A program made the translations under genes and the position numbers. Shown here in pieces: positions 7,439 to 15,467 of a stretch of DNA of 38,017 nt. Location of the stretch: assembly GCA_016202695.1 (NCBI GenBank), contig JACQOE010000034.1, positions 1 through 38,017 of the forward strand, in the 5' to 3' direction. Below the pieces are notes generated by a model that saw only the letters and a program-made list of their open reading frames with translations, was not told where the DNA came from and ran no database searches. The DNA is from Pseudomonadota bacterium. Lineage in GTDB: Bacteria > Pseudomonadota > Alphaproteobacteria > JACQOE01. Position 1 is the stretch's first letter; each line of letters begins with the position of its first letter.

Positions 7439-8089
7439 TCAGGCGGTCGCGTCCGGCCCCGGTCCGCGGCGGAGGATCATGTAGGTCCCGAGGAGGCCGA
7501 CGACCCAGAGGCCGAGGTCCTCGGGCACCGCGAGGAGGATCGCGGCCGAGCCACCGATCAGCGACCAGAGCGTCGGCACGAGGAGGAGCGCGCGCGGCAC
7601 GCCGCCCTCGGCGAGGAGGAGCGTCCCGAAGGTGAAGATGGTGGTCGGGCAGGGGGCGACGCCGAAGAGCGGCGCGCGCGGATAGGCGTGCCCGGCGAGC
7701 GCGCCGAGCAGCGGATAGAGCACGCCGGCATAGGCGATCAGGGCGAGGCCGACGAACCGGTAGCCGTCGCCCCGCGAGCGAAACGCTAGCCGCCCGCGGA
7801 CGGTTCCGACGACGAGGAACAGCACGCCCTCGGCGACGAAGGCGCCGCCGAAGGCATAGGCGGCGGGGTTGATCCGGGCGAAAAAGCCGACGTGGTAGAC
7901 GAGCCCCATCCACAGCCAGAAGAGGCCGAGGATCGCCGAGACCGCCCGCCCGCCGGGCGGAAACGGGTGCAGCGCGAGGCCGACGGCCAGCACTCCGAGC
8001 GCGTAGGCGGCGACGGGCGCGGGCCAGGTCGCCGTGTTGTAGGCGGCGAAGACCGAGAAGAACTCGTCGGCGGTGAAGGGGAGTGCCAT
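7439..8089 (-). CDS. DUF6064 family membrane protein
   Basis: A 216-residue protein with about six or seven hydrophobic helices. It begins PFTADEFFSVFAAYNTATWPAPVAAYALG, the typical opening of DUF6064 proteins, and contains GLFWLWMGLVYHVGFFARINPAAYAFG and the motif GVAPCPTTIFTFG in a late helix hairpin. Its function is unknown. The start has a GAGGAG ribosome site; longer in-frame starts lack one and add a non-membrane charged tail. It converges on the carbamoylase gene, 18 nt from its stop, and diverges from the RND genes. Assignment to the family is by memory of the pattern. Confidence 0.8.
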   Translation of the reverse strand: MALPFTADEFFSVFAAYNTATWPAPVAAYALGVLAVGLALHPFPPGGRAVSAILGLFWLWMGLVYHVGFFARINPAAYAFGGAFVAEGVLFLVVGTVRGRLAFRSRGDGYRFVGLALIAYAGVLYPLLGALAGHAYPRAPLFGVAPCPTTIFTFGTLLLAEGGVPRALLLVPTLWSLIGGSAAILLAVPEDLGLWVVGLLGTYMILRRGPGPDATA

Positions 8090-8203
8090 GGATCTCCTCG
8101 CCGGCCCGGGGCCTTGCCGCCCCGACCCGCCGATCCCAAGTTTACAGCGCGCGCCGCGCCCGCGGGCGGGACTCTCTCGCCCGGAGGGGCGGCGCGGGCG
8201 TAT

Positions 8204-8232
8204 TTGATTGGCGCCGCCGTCCGCGGTATGTG
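8204..8232 (+). promoter_or_regulatory. Possible promoter of the RND operon
   Basis: TTGATT (8204-8209) and TATGTG (8227-8232) are 17 nt apart, in the 230-nt gap between the divergent DUF6064 and RND adaptor genes. It would give a leader of about 80 nt. Both boxes are only partial matches. Confidence 0.35.
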
Positions 8233-8319
8233 AGGGTTCGGCCACGGCTCCCGGCCCTTGGAACCCGGTCCCGATCCGGCCGTCCCCCGCCGACGCGGTT
8301 CCGTAGAGACGGACACTCG

Positions 8320-9366
8320 ATGCGCGTTCGCCTGCCAGCCCGCTACGCCCTTGCCGCCGCCCTTGCCGTGGGCGGGTTCGCCTCGTCGCCCCGTGTGCTC
8401 GGCCAGCAGGGCGCGCCGGTGGAGGTCGAGGCGGCGGTGGTCAGGGCCGAGACCGTCCGGCGCGAGGTCTCGGCGGTCGGCACGCTCCTCGCCAACGAGA
8501 GCGTCATCATCCGCCCCGAGGTCGAGGGCCGCGTCGCCGATCTCTCCTTCCGCGAGGGCCAGGCGGTGACCGAAGGCACGGTGCTGGTCCGGATCGAGGA
8601 CGCGATCCACCAGGCCCGGCTGGTTCAGGCCGAGGCCGCGCTCACCCTCAGCCGGGCGAACTACGAGCGGGCCGCCGACCTCTACACAAAGGGCTCGGGC
8701 ACGGCCCGCGCCCGCGACGAGACCTTCGCCAAGATGCGCAGCGACGAGGCCGACCTCGCCCTCAACCGCGCGCTCCTCGCCAAGACCGTCATCCGCGCTC
8801 CCTTCGACGGCATCCTCGGCCTGCGCAAGGTGAGCGTCGGCGCCTTCGTTCGTCCGGGTGACGACGTCGTCGACCTCGTCGACATCGACCCGATCAAGGT
8901 CGACTTCCGCATCCCCGAGACTCTGGCCGCGGGGCTCCGCGTCGGCCAGGACATCCGGGTCGCGGTGGACGCGCTCCCCGGCCGGGCCTTCGAGGGTCGC
9001 GTCTACGCGATCTCGCCCGAGTTCGACCCGCAGGGGCGGAGCGTGCTCCTGCGTGCCCGCATCGCCAACCCGAACGGGCCCTTGCGGCCGGGCATGTTCG
9101 CCCGTGTCGGCCTCGTGCTCGAGGAGCGCGAGGGGGCGCTGGTGGTGCCCGAGACCGCGCTCGTGCCGCTCGCGGGCGAGCAGTTCGTGTTCAAGGTGGT
9201 CGACGGCAAGGCGGTGCAGGCCATGGTCAAGATCGGCCAGCGGCGGGCGGGCCGGGTGGAGGTGCGCGAGGGCCTCAAGGCCGGCGAGACCGTGGTCACG
9301 GCCGGCCAGATCAAGCTCCGCGACGGCGTGCCGGTGCGCCCCCTTCCCCCTTCGGCCGGGGGCTGA
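8320..9366 (+). CDS. RND efflux periplasmic adaptor subunit
   Basis: A 348-residue membrane fusion protein of the HlyD/AcrA family. The N-terminus (RYALAAALAVGGFASSPRVLGQQ) looks like a signal peptide. Next come a biotinyl-lipoyl half (IIRPEVEGRVADLSFREGQAV), a short alpha-helical hairpin, the second lipoyl half (TVIRAPFDGILGLRKVSVGAFVRPGD) and a beta-barrel (DIDPIKVDFRIPE). It bridges the inner-membrane pump encoded next to an outer-membrane channel that is not encoded in this window. The ATG at 8320 is used because it starts the signal peptide; the ribosome site is weak. Only 5 nt separate it from the pump gene. Confidence 0.9.
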   Translation: MRVRLPARYALAAALAVGGFASSPRVLGQQGAPVEVEAAVVRAETVRREVSAVGTLLANESVIIRPEVEGRVADLSFREGQAVTEGTVLVRIEDAIHQARLVQAEAALTLSRANYERAADLYTKGSGTARARDETFAKMRSDEADLALNRALLAKTVIRAPFDGILGLRKVSVGAFVRPGDDVVDLVDIDPIKVDFRIPETLAAGLRVGQDIRVAVDALPGRAFEGRVYAISPEFDPQGRSVLLRARIANPNGPLRPGMFARVGLVLEEREGALVVPETALVPLAGEQFVFKVVDGKAVQAMVKIGQRRAGRVEVREGLKAGETVVTAGQIKLRDGVPVRPLPPSAGG

Positions 9367-9371
9367 CGGCG

Positions 9372-12300
9372 GTGGTGATCTCCGACCTTGCCATCCGCCG
9401 GCCGGTGCTCGCCACGGTGGCGAGCCTGCTGATCGTCCTCGTCGGCGTCATCTCCTATCAGCGGCTCACGGTCCGCGAGTATCCCAACATCGACGAGCCG
9501 GTGGTGAACGTCGAGACTCGCTATCCCGGCGCCACCGCCGAGATCATCGAGAGCCAGGTCACGCAGCCGCTCGAGGACTCGCTCGCCGGGATCGAGGGGA
9601 TCGACATCATCACCTCGATCAGCCGCCCTGAGTTCAGCCAGATCACCATCACCTTCCGCCTCGAGCGCGACGCCGACGGCGCCGCCAACGACGTGCGCGA
9701 CCGCGTCTCGCGAGTCCGCCGCCAGCTTCCCGACGACATCGAGGAGCCGGTCGTCTCGAAGGTCGAGGCCGACGCCCAGCCGACCATCTACCTCGCCTTC
9801 TCCAGCAACCGGCACTCGCCGCTCGACGTCACCGACTATGCCGACCGCTACGTCAAGGACCGGTTGCAGAACCTGACCGGGGTCGCCAACGTTCGCATCT
9901 TCGGCGAGCGGCGCTACGCGATGCGCATCTGGCTCGACCGCGGCCGGCTCGCCGCCTTCGGGCTCACCCCCCAGGACGTGGAGGACGCGCTCCGCCGCCA
10001 GAACGTCGAGATCCCCTCGGGACGGATCGAGAGCGAGGCGCGCGAGTTTACCGTCCTGGCCGAGACCGGCCTCAGGGTCCCGGCGGAGTTCGAGGGCCTG
10101 ATCCTGAAGCGCGCCGCCGGCTATCTCGTCCGTCTCGGCGACGTCGGCCGGGCCGAGATCGGTGCCCAGGACGAGCGCCGGGTGGTCCGCTTCCGCGGCG
10201 AGCCCGCGGTCGCGCTCGGCGTGGTCAAGCAGGCGACGGCGAACCCGCTCGACATCTCGCGGGCGGTCCGCGAGGTGCTGCCGGCGATCGAGCGGGGCCT
10301 GCCCGAGGGGATGCGGGTCGAGGTCGCCTACGACCGCTCGGTGTTCATCGACGAGTCGATCAAGCAGGTCTTCCGCGCCATCGGCGAGGCGGTGCTTCTG
10401 GTCGTGGCGGTGATCTTCGTCTTCCTGCGCAGTCTGCGCACCACCCTTATCCCGATGGTGACCGTGCCGGTGTCGCTGGTCGGCGCGTTCGCGCTGATGT
10501 ACGCCTTCGGGTTCAGCGTCAACACGCTCACGCTCCTCGCCCTGGTGCTGGCGATCGGCCTCGTCGTCGACGACGCCATCGTCATGCTCGAGAACATCTT
10601 CCGCCACGTCGAGCGGGGCATGAGGCCGCGCGAGGCGGCCTTCCGGGGAAGCCGCGAGATCGCCTTCGCCGTGCTGGCGATGACGCTGACGCTGGCCGCG
10701 GTCTTCGCCCCCATCGGCTTCATGGGCGGGCGGACGGGCCGCCTCTTCACCGAGTTCGCGCTCACCCTCGCCGGCGCGGTGATCGTCTCCGGCTCGGTGG
10801 CGCTGACGCTGACCCCGATGATGTGCTCGAAGATGCTCCGCCACAAGGCGCGGCATGGATTCGTCTACAACCTGATCGAGATCGCCATCCGGGGCCTGAC
10901 CGCCGGGTACCGGCTCGCGCTCAGGGGCTCGCTCCGGGTCCGCCCGCTGGTCCTGCTTGCCGGGCTCGGCGTCGCCGGCACCGCCTACTTCCTGTTCATG
11001 GGGCTCAAGTCGGAGCTGGCGCCGACCGAGGACCGCGGCACGCTGGTCGGCATCGGCATCGCGCCCGAGGGCTCGACCATCGGCTACACCGACCGCTACT
11101 CCCGCCGGATGGAGGCGGTGTATCGCGAGGTGCCGGAGATCGAGCTCTACTTCGTCATCACCGGCTTTCCCACGGTCTCGCAGATCATCGCCTTTCAAGG
11201 GCTGTCCCATTGGGACAAGCGCTCTCGCAAGCAGCAGGAGATCGCGCAGGAGATCGCGCCGAAACTGTTCGCGATCCCCGGCATCCTCGCCTTTCCGGTC
11301 AATCCGCCGTCGCTGGGGCAGAGCCCGATCGCCAAGCCGATCCAGTACGTGATCCAGACCAGCGCCTCCTACGAGCGCCTCCAGGAGATGGTGGAGAGAT
11401 TCCTCGCCGAGGCGCGCGAGTACCCCGGGCTCGCCAACCTGGATACCGACCTCAAGCTCAACAAGCCCCAGCTCGAGGTCGCGGTCGATCGCGACAAGGT
11501 GGCGGACGTGGGGGCGGACGTGGCCACTATCGGGCGCGCGCTCGAAACCATGCTCGGCGGGCGTCAGGTGACGCGCTTCAAGCGCGAGGGGCAACAGTAC
11601 GACGTGATCGTGCAGGTCGCCGACGTCGACCGCACCAATCCCGATGACCTCACCGCGATCTATGTCCGCGGGCGCGATGGGACCATGATCCAGCTCGGCA
11701 ACCTGGTCCGGGTGACGGAGACGGTGGCGCCCAAGGAGCTCAACCATTTCAACCAGCTCCGCTCGGCGACCATCACCGGCAACCTCGCCCCCGGCTATGC
11801 GCTGAGCGAGGTCCTGGCGAAGCTCGACGAGATCGGCGCGCGGGTGCTGCCGCCGGAGGCGCAGACCGACTATGCCGGGCCGTCGCGCGAGTTCCGCGCC
11901 TCGAGCGCGAGCATCTACCTCACCTTCCTCCTCGCGCTCGCCTTCATCTATCTCGTGCTCGCCGCCCAGTTCGAGAGCTTCGTCGATCCCTTCATCATCA
12001 TGCTGACGGTGCCGCTCTCGGTCACCGGGGCGCTGCTCGCGCTCAAGCTCGCCGGCGGCACGCTCAACGTCTACAGCCAGATCGGGCTCGTCACCCTGGT
12101 CGGGCTGATCACCAAGCATGGCATCCTGATCGTCGAGTTCGCCAACCAGCTCCAGGAGCAGGGGCGGGCGAAGATCGAGGCGGTGATGGAGTCGGCGGTG
12201 CTCAGGCTCCGCCCGATCCTGATGACCACCGGGGCGATGGTGCTGGGGGCGCTGCCGCTCGCGCTCGCCAGCGGGGCCGGGGCCGAAAGCCGCCAGGCGA

Positions 12301-12428
12301 TCGGCTGGGTGATCGTCGGCGGCCTCCTGGTGGGGACGCCGCTCACCCTCTTCGTGGTGCCCACCGCCTACAGCCTGGTCGCGCGCCGGCGCCCCGCCCC
12401 CGAGGCCGCACCCGCGCCCGCCGAATGA
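9372..12428 (+). CDS. RND efflux pump, inner-membrane subunit
   Basis: A 1018-residue resistance-nodulation-division transporter of the hydrophobe/amphiphile efflux-1 kind. The start ISDLAIRRPVLATV is typical. Two similar halves each carry a transmembrane block and a large periplasmic porter domain. TM4 contains LAIGLVVDDAIVMLENIFRH with the paired aspartates used for proton relay. It exports small lipophilic compounds using the proton gradient; the substrates are unknown. GTG starts at 9372 or 9375 are both possible. Its stop overlaps the start of the EamA gene (ATGA), so a third transporter gene is coupled to it, which is unusual for RND operons. Confidence 0.93.
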   Translation: MVISDLAIRRPVLATVASLLIVLVGVISYQRLTVREYPNIDEPVVNVETRYPGATAEIIESQVTQPLEDSLAGIEGIDIITSISRPEFSQITITFRLERDADGAANDVRDRVSRVRRQLPDDIEEPVVSKVEADAQPTIYLAFSSNRHSPLDVTDYADRYVKDRLQNLTGVANVRIFGERRYAMRIWLDRGRLAAFGLTPQDVEDALRRQNVEIPSGRIESEAREFTVLAETGLRVPAEFEGLILKRAAGYLVRLGDVGRAEIGAQDERRVVRFRGEPAVALGVVKQATANPLDISRAVREVLPAIERGLPEGMRVEVAYDRSVFIDESIKQVFRAIGEAVLLVVAVIFVFLRSLRTTLIPMVTVPVSLVGAFALMYAFGFSVNTLTLLALVLAIGLVVDDAIVMLENIFRHVERGMRPREAAFRGSREIAFAVLAMTLTLAAVFAPIGFMGGRTGRLFTEFALTLAGAVIVSGSVALTLTPMMCSKMLRHKARHGFVYNLIEIAIRGLTAGYRLALRGSLRVRPLVLLAGLGVAGTAYFLFMGLKSELAPTEDRGTLVGIGIAPEGSTIGYTDRYSRRMEAVYREVPEIELYFVITGFPTVSQIIAFQGLSHWDKRSRKQQEIAQEIAPKLFAIPGILAFPVNPPSLGQSPIAKPIQYVIQTSASYERLQEMVERFLAEAREYPGLANLDTDLKLNKPQLEVAVDRDKVADVGADVATIGRALETMLGGRQVTRFKREGQQYDVIVQVADVDRTNPDDLTAIYVRGRDGTMIQLGNLVRVTETVAPKELNHFNQLRSATITGNLAPGYALSEVLAKLDEIGARVLPPEAQTDYAGPSREFRASSASIYLTFLLALAFIYLVLAAQFESFVDPFIIMLTVPLSVTGALLALKLAGGTLNVYSQIGLVTLVGLITKHGILIVEFANQLQEQGRAKIEAVMESAVLRLRPILMTTGAMVLGALPLALASGAGAESRQAIGWVIVGGLLVGTPLTLFVVPTAYSLVARRRPAPEAAPAPAE

Positions 12429-13330
12429 GCCGGGCGCAGACCATGGCCGGCCCGGAGGCGCGAAGCCTGTTCCGGGGAATCGCTTACGTGCTCCTGGCGA
12501 GCTCGTTCCTGCCGATGCTGAACGGGACCGCCAAGTATCTGGCGGCCGATTACCCGACCGCCCAGGTGGTATGGGCGCGCTATGCCGGCCAGCTCGTCTA
12601 CATGGTGGCGTTGTTCGCGCCCCGCTACGGGACGGCGCTCTTCCGCACCGCCCATCCCGCGATCCAGGTGGCGCGGTCCTTCCTCCTCCTCGGCTCGACC
12701 GGCTTCGCCTTTTTCGCCCTCAAGTTCGTGCCGCTCACCACCTTCACGACGATCAACTTCACCGCCCCGCTGATGGTGACCGCGCTGGCGATGCCGGTGC
12801 TGGGCGAGGCGGTTGGCCCGCGGCGCTGGAGCGCGGTCGTCGCCGGCTTCGCCGGCGCGCTGATCGTGCTTCGCCCCGGACTGGAGGGGACTCACCCGGC
12901 CGCCTTCCTCGTCCTCCTCGGGGCCGCCTGCTACGCCTTCTACCAGCTCCTCACCCGCAAGATCGCGGGGCGCGACAGCCCGATTGTCACCGCCGCCTAC
13001 ACCGCCGTGGTCGGGACGCTGGTGGTGAGCCTTGTCCTTCCCTTCGCCTGGAAGGCACCGGCAGACGCCACCGCGATGGCTCTCTTCCTCGCCCTCGGGG
13101 CGCTCGCCGGACTCGGGCATTTCTGCCTGATCATGGCCTATCAGCACCTGCCCGCACCGGTGATCGCACCCTTCCTCTACGGGCCGCTCCTGTGGGCGAC
13201 CCTGATCGATCACGTGGTCTTCGGCACGGTCCCCGACGGCCTCACCCGGCTCGGCGCGGCAATCATCGTCGGCAGCGGCCTCTATATCAGCCTGCGCGAG
13301 GGCCGGCTCGTCCGGCGGCGGAAGGAGTAG
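12425..13330 (+). CDS. EamA-family (DMT) transporter
   Basis: A 301-residue drug/metabolite transporter with ten expected helices in two EamA repeats. Characteristic stretches are NFTAPLMVTALAMPVLGE closing the first repeat, GAACYAFYQLLTRK opening the second, and YGPLLWATLIDHVVFG near the end. The C-terminus is basic (RLVRRRKE), consistent with a cytoplasmic tail. The ATG overlaps the RND stop by 4 nt, so it is probably translated by coupling. The substrate is unknown. It is distinct from the tandem EamA pair at 15468-17505, to which it is only distantly similar. Confidence 0.88.
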   Translation: MSRAQTMAGPEARSLFRGIAYVLLASSFLPMLNGTAKYLAADYPTAQVVWARYAGQLVYMVALFAPRYGTALFRTAHPAIQVARSFLLLGSTGFAFFALKFVPLTTFTTINFTAPLMVTALAMPVLGEAVGPRRWSAVVAGFAGALIVLRPGLEGTHPAAFLVLLGAACYAFYQLLTRKIAGRDSPIVTAAYTAVVGTLVVSLVLPFAWKAPADATAMALFLALGALAGLGHFCLIMAYQHLPAPVIAPFLYGPLLWATLIDHVVFGTVPDGLTRLGAAIIVGSGLYISLREGRLVRRRKE

Positions 13331-13353
13331 CGAGCCCCGGGGCGGGGCCACCC

Positions 13354-13600
13354 TCAGTACCAGGTGCTGGCGAGGCCGAGGAAGACGTTCCGCGCCCCCT
13401 GGCGGAGGTTCCAGAGGGCGTAGCCGCCCTCCTGCACCACCAGGGTGGGAAGGGCGAGCCGGCCGAAAGCGGCGGATCAGCGCCAGCGCCTCGGCGAGCA
13501 CGGCGGCGCGGCGGAAGATGTCCTTGAACTCGTCGGCCTGGCGGCGGCCGACCTCGGTGACGACGTCGAAAAAGGGGCGGAAACGGATCGTGGCGAACAC
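13354..13600 (-). pseudogene. Broken gene; tail resembles HDAC-family end
   Basis: The final 34 codons before a stop at 13356-13354 read LALPTLVVQEGGYALWNL, then NVFLGLASTWY, which resembles the C-terminus of histone-deacetylase-like amidohydrolases (PTLVVQEGGY motif). Upstream, coding continues only in another frame (FRPFFDVVTEVGRRQADEFKDIF, then AEALALIRRF) and joins it by a frameshift near 13465-13475. The tail frame is closed upstream by TGA and the other frame by a stop near 13630, so no intact gene exists. The upstream part is not recognised. The rest of the protein, including any zinc-binding core, is missing. It fills most of the 383-nt gap between the EamA and cupredoxin genes. Confidence 0.5.
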
Positions 13601-13631
13601 TAGGTCGCGCGAGGCGCGCGCCGGCGTTCAC

Positions 13632-13653
13632 AAAGTTGTCAATTGACAACTTT
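13632..13653. promoter_or_regulatory. 22-bp perfect palindrome, likely operator
   Basis: AAAGTTGTCAA (13632-13642) is followed without a gap by its exact reverse complement (13643-13653). It contains TTGTCAATTGACAA, a shape common for MarR-type dimers, and a TTGACA hexamer at 13643-13648 in the direction of the cupredoxin gene 60 nt downstream. The only -10-like sequence at a suitable distance is weak (CAGACT at 13667, spacer 18). It is AT-rich against its surroundings. A repressor sitting here would cover the -35 box. Which protein binds is unknown; a TetR gene is 1 kb away and a MarR gene 5.5 kb away. Confidence 0.7.
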
Positions 13654-13713
13654 CTAAAGAGACGGCCAGACTGGCTCGTTCCGGGTCGAACAGGGAAAGA
13701 ACGGGAGGTTGGC

Positions 13714-14037
13714 ATGAAACGGGCATTCCTGGCGTTCCTGGCAGGCCCGACGCTTCTGTGGGCGGTGCCGGCGCTGGCCGGCGAGCATGTGGTCAGAATG
13801 GCGGGCATGGCCTACGCGCCGGCCGCGATCGGTGCCAAGCTCGGCGACACGATCCGCTTCGTGAACGACGACGGCACCGCCCACAACGTGTTCGTTCCCA
13901 CCGTTGGCTTCGGAGTCGACCTCGGCAAGCAGGACCCGGGCAAGGAGGCGACCCTCGTCCTCGCCAAGGCGGGCCGCTTCGAGGTCGAGTGCGTGTTCCA
14001 TCCGGACATGCGGATCGCGGTGGCGGTGAGCCGCTAG
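13714..14037 (+). CDS. Small exported type 1 copper protein (cupredoxin)
   Basis: A 107-residue plastocyanin/azurin-like protein. A signal peptide (MKRAFLAFLAGPTLLWAVPALAGE) is followed by a beta-sandwich. The copper ligands are visible: H57 (DGTAHNVFVP), C93, H96 and M99 in the CVFHPDM loop. It carries single electrons in the periplasm. The ribosome site GGGAGG stands 7 nt before the ATG. A P460-family cytochrome follows 37 nt downstream, so the two are probably co-transcribed from the palindrome-bearing promoter and may be electron-transfer partners. The partner role is inferred. The size is at the small end of the family. Confidence 0.88.
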   Translation: MKRAFLAFLAGPTLLWAVPALAGEHVVRMAGMAYAPAAIGAKLGDTIRFVNDDGTAHNVFVPTVGFGVDLGKQDPGKEATLVLAKAGRFEVECVFHPDMRIAVAVSR

Positions 14038-14074
14038 CGCCGGCGCGCCGAGTACAACGGGAAAGGATCAGGGG

Positions 14075-14602
14075 ATGAGACTCGGAACGAGCCTTGCCGC
14101 CGGCCTCGCTGCCCTCGCGTTCGCCGGTGCCGCCCTCGCCGGGGCCGAGAAGGTAGGGTACCCGGCGGGCTACCAGACCAAGTTCAGGCTCTACAACGTG
14201 ATCGACCGGCCCGACCGCAAGATCGTCCGTTTCATGTACATGAACCCGGAGGCGTTCGAAAAGGCGAAAGCCGGCGAGCCGGCTCCGCACGGCATGGTCC
14301 TCGTCATGGAGGACCGCAAGGCGAAAACCGACGCCTCGGGCAAGGCCGTGACCGACGCCGAGGGGCGCATCGTCGCCACCGACGAGGTCGCCAACGTCTT
14401 CGTCATGCGCAAGGAGGCGGGCTGGGGCGCCGAGTACCCGCCCGAGAAGCGCAACGGCGAATGGGAGTACGCCTGGTTCACCCCCGACGGCGCGCGCAAG
14501 GCGGACGCTAGGTTCGATGGCTGCTTCTCCTGCCACAAGGCCCGCGCCGAGCGCGACTTCACCTTCACCTTCGCCGTGAACCTCGGCGAGCTGAAGAAGT
14601 AG
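14075..14602 (+). CDS. Cytochrome P460-family periplasmic protein
   Basis: A 175-residue protein with a signal peptide (MRLGTSLAAGLAALAFAGAALAG) and one c-type heme site, CFSCH, at residues 150-154 close to the C-terminus, as in cytochrome P460 and its relatives. The body has a beta-rich P460 pattern (FRLYNVIDRPDRKIVRFMYMN, GMVLVMED, ANVFVMRKEAGWG, EWEYAWFTPDG). True P460 oxidises hydroxylamine through a heme-lysine cross-link, but many relatives lack it. The cross-linking lysine cannot be assigned here by eye, so hydroxylamine oxidation is not claimed. It lies directly behind the cupredoxin and converges with the TetR gene, 10 nt apart. Confidence 0.82.
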   Translation: MRLGTSLAAGLAALAFAGAALAGAEKVGYPAGYQTKFRLYNVIDRPDRKIVRFMYMNPEAFEKAKAGEPAPHGMVLVMEDRKAKTDASGKAVTDAEGRIVATDEVANVFVMRKEAGWGAEYPPEKRNGEWEYAWFTPDGARKADARFDGCFSCHKARAERDFTFTFAVNLGELKK

Positions 14603-14612
14603 GAATCGAGGC

Positions 14613-15365
14613 TCAGGCTCGCCCGCGGGCGTCGAGCTGGCGCACCGTCAGCGTGTCCTCGCCCGGCGTCGCGTGCAGGCGGGCGATCTCGGCAAGCGCG
14701 CCGGGAACGTAGGTTCGCACCTGCAGGGCGAGGATGTCGCCGAGGTCGTCGGGCATCGGCATGCCGTAGACGTGCTTGCGGATGCGCAGGAACATCACCG
14801 CGCCGTGCAGCATCATCGTCAGTTCGCGCTCGCCCCGCATCAGCGGCCGAAGTTCGAAGCCGGTGAGCCCGGCCGCGGCGCGAAGCTCGCCGATCACGGG
14901 CTTCAGGACCTTCTCGGTCAGGGGTGTGCTCCAGCGCCGTGCTAGCGGTGCCCCCTCGAGCCCGGCGCGGACGAAGAGCCGCATCGACACGCCCCCGTCG
15001 CGCTTGAGATAGCCCCGGTAGAAGCGGATTAGGCGATCCTCCAGCGGGACGCTCCGGTCCGCGCTCAGGGGCTCGCGCCGGCGCTCGCGCATGGCCCCGA
15101 AGGCGCCCTCGAAGACTCGCTCGATCAGGGCCCGCTTGGTCGGGAAGTAGCGGTAGATGAGCGCCTGGGTGACGCCGAGGCGCCGGGCCAGCTCGCGCGT
15201 CGTCGCCCCGAACCCGGCCTCGGCGAAGAGGCGGGCCGCTTCCTCGACGATCGCCCGCTCGCGCTCGCCCGGCCTCAGGCGCCGGCGCCGGTCCAGGGCC
15301 TGCAAAGCGGGCCCTTGCACATGTGCGGCGGGCCGAGGGAAGCGGGTCATGCCGACGGAGTCCAT
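14613..15365 (-). CDS. TetR-family transcriptional regulator
   Basis: A 250-residue regulator. A basic N-terminal extension of about 30 residues precedes the DNA-binding domain: RAIVEEAARLFAEAGFGATT, then ELARRLGVTQALIYRYFPTKRALIERVF, the classic TetR helix-turn-helix with recognition helix at about 70-80. The C-terminal half is the variable ligand and dimer domain. The ligand is unknown. Starts at 15365 (used here) and 15350 are both possible; neither has a good ribosome site. It converges on the cupredoxin/P460 pair, so it could control that unit or the EamA genes beyond it. An ACACGCGTGT palindrome at 15396-15405 upstream might be its own operator. Confidence 0.85.
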   Translation of the reverse strand: MDSVGMTRFPRPAAHVQGPALQALDRRRRLRPGERERAIVEEAARLFAEAGFGATTRELARRLGVTQALIYRYFPTKRALIERVFEGAFGAMRERRREPLSADRSVPLEDRLIRFYRGYLKRDGGVSMRLFVRAGLEGAPLARRWSTPLTEKVLKPVIGELRAAAGLTGFELRPLMRGERELTMMLHGAVMFLRIRKHVYGMPMPDDLGDILALQVRTYVPGALAEIARLHATPGEDTLTVRQLDARGRA

Positions 15366-15395
15366 TGCCCGATCAAGTAATCAGCCGACAAGTTA

Positions 15396-15405
15396 ACACG
15401 CGTGT
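15396..15405. promoter_or_regulatory. 10-bp palindrome upstream of the TetR gene
   Basis: ACACGCGTGT is a perfect palindrome 30 nt before the TetR start. Autoregulated TetR genes usually have an operator in this place. It is short enough to occur by chance. Confidence 0.3.
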
Positions 15406-15432
15406 CCCGCCGCAGCCATCGGCGGAAGTGCA

Positions 15433-15456
15433 CCCCGGCGCCGGAGCCGACCGGGG
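15433..15456 (-). terminator. Hairpin after the first tandem EamA gene
   Basis: CCCCGG (15433-15438) pairs with CCGGGG (15451-15456) across a 12-nt GC-rich loop, starting 11 nt beyond the stop of the EamA gene read on the minus strand. A second small hairpin (CCGCCG 15407-15412 / CGGCGG 15420-15425) follows. Neither is followed by a T-run. Confidence 0.3.
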
Positions 15457-15467
15457 CGCCCGCGCCG

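Noticed and set aside
9003-12119. A 1038-codon frame antisense to the RND pump
   Set aside because: It has no family motifs and a composition of repeated Asp, Arg, His and Gly that results from reading GC3-biased codons backwards.
13465-13490. TGA in the HDAC-like tail frame as a second Sec codon
   Set aside because: The homologous sequence jumps between frames here, so a frameshift explains it. No redox motif surrounds the TGA.
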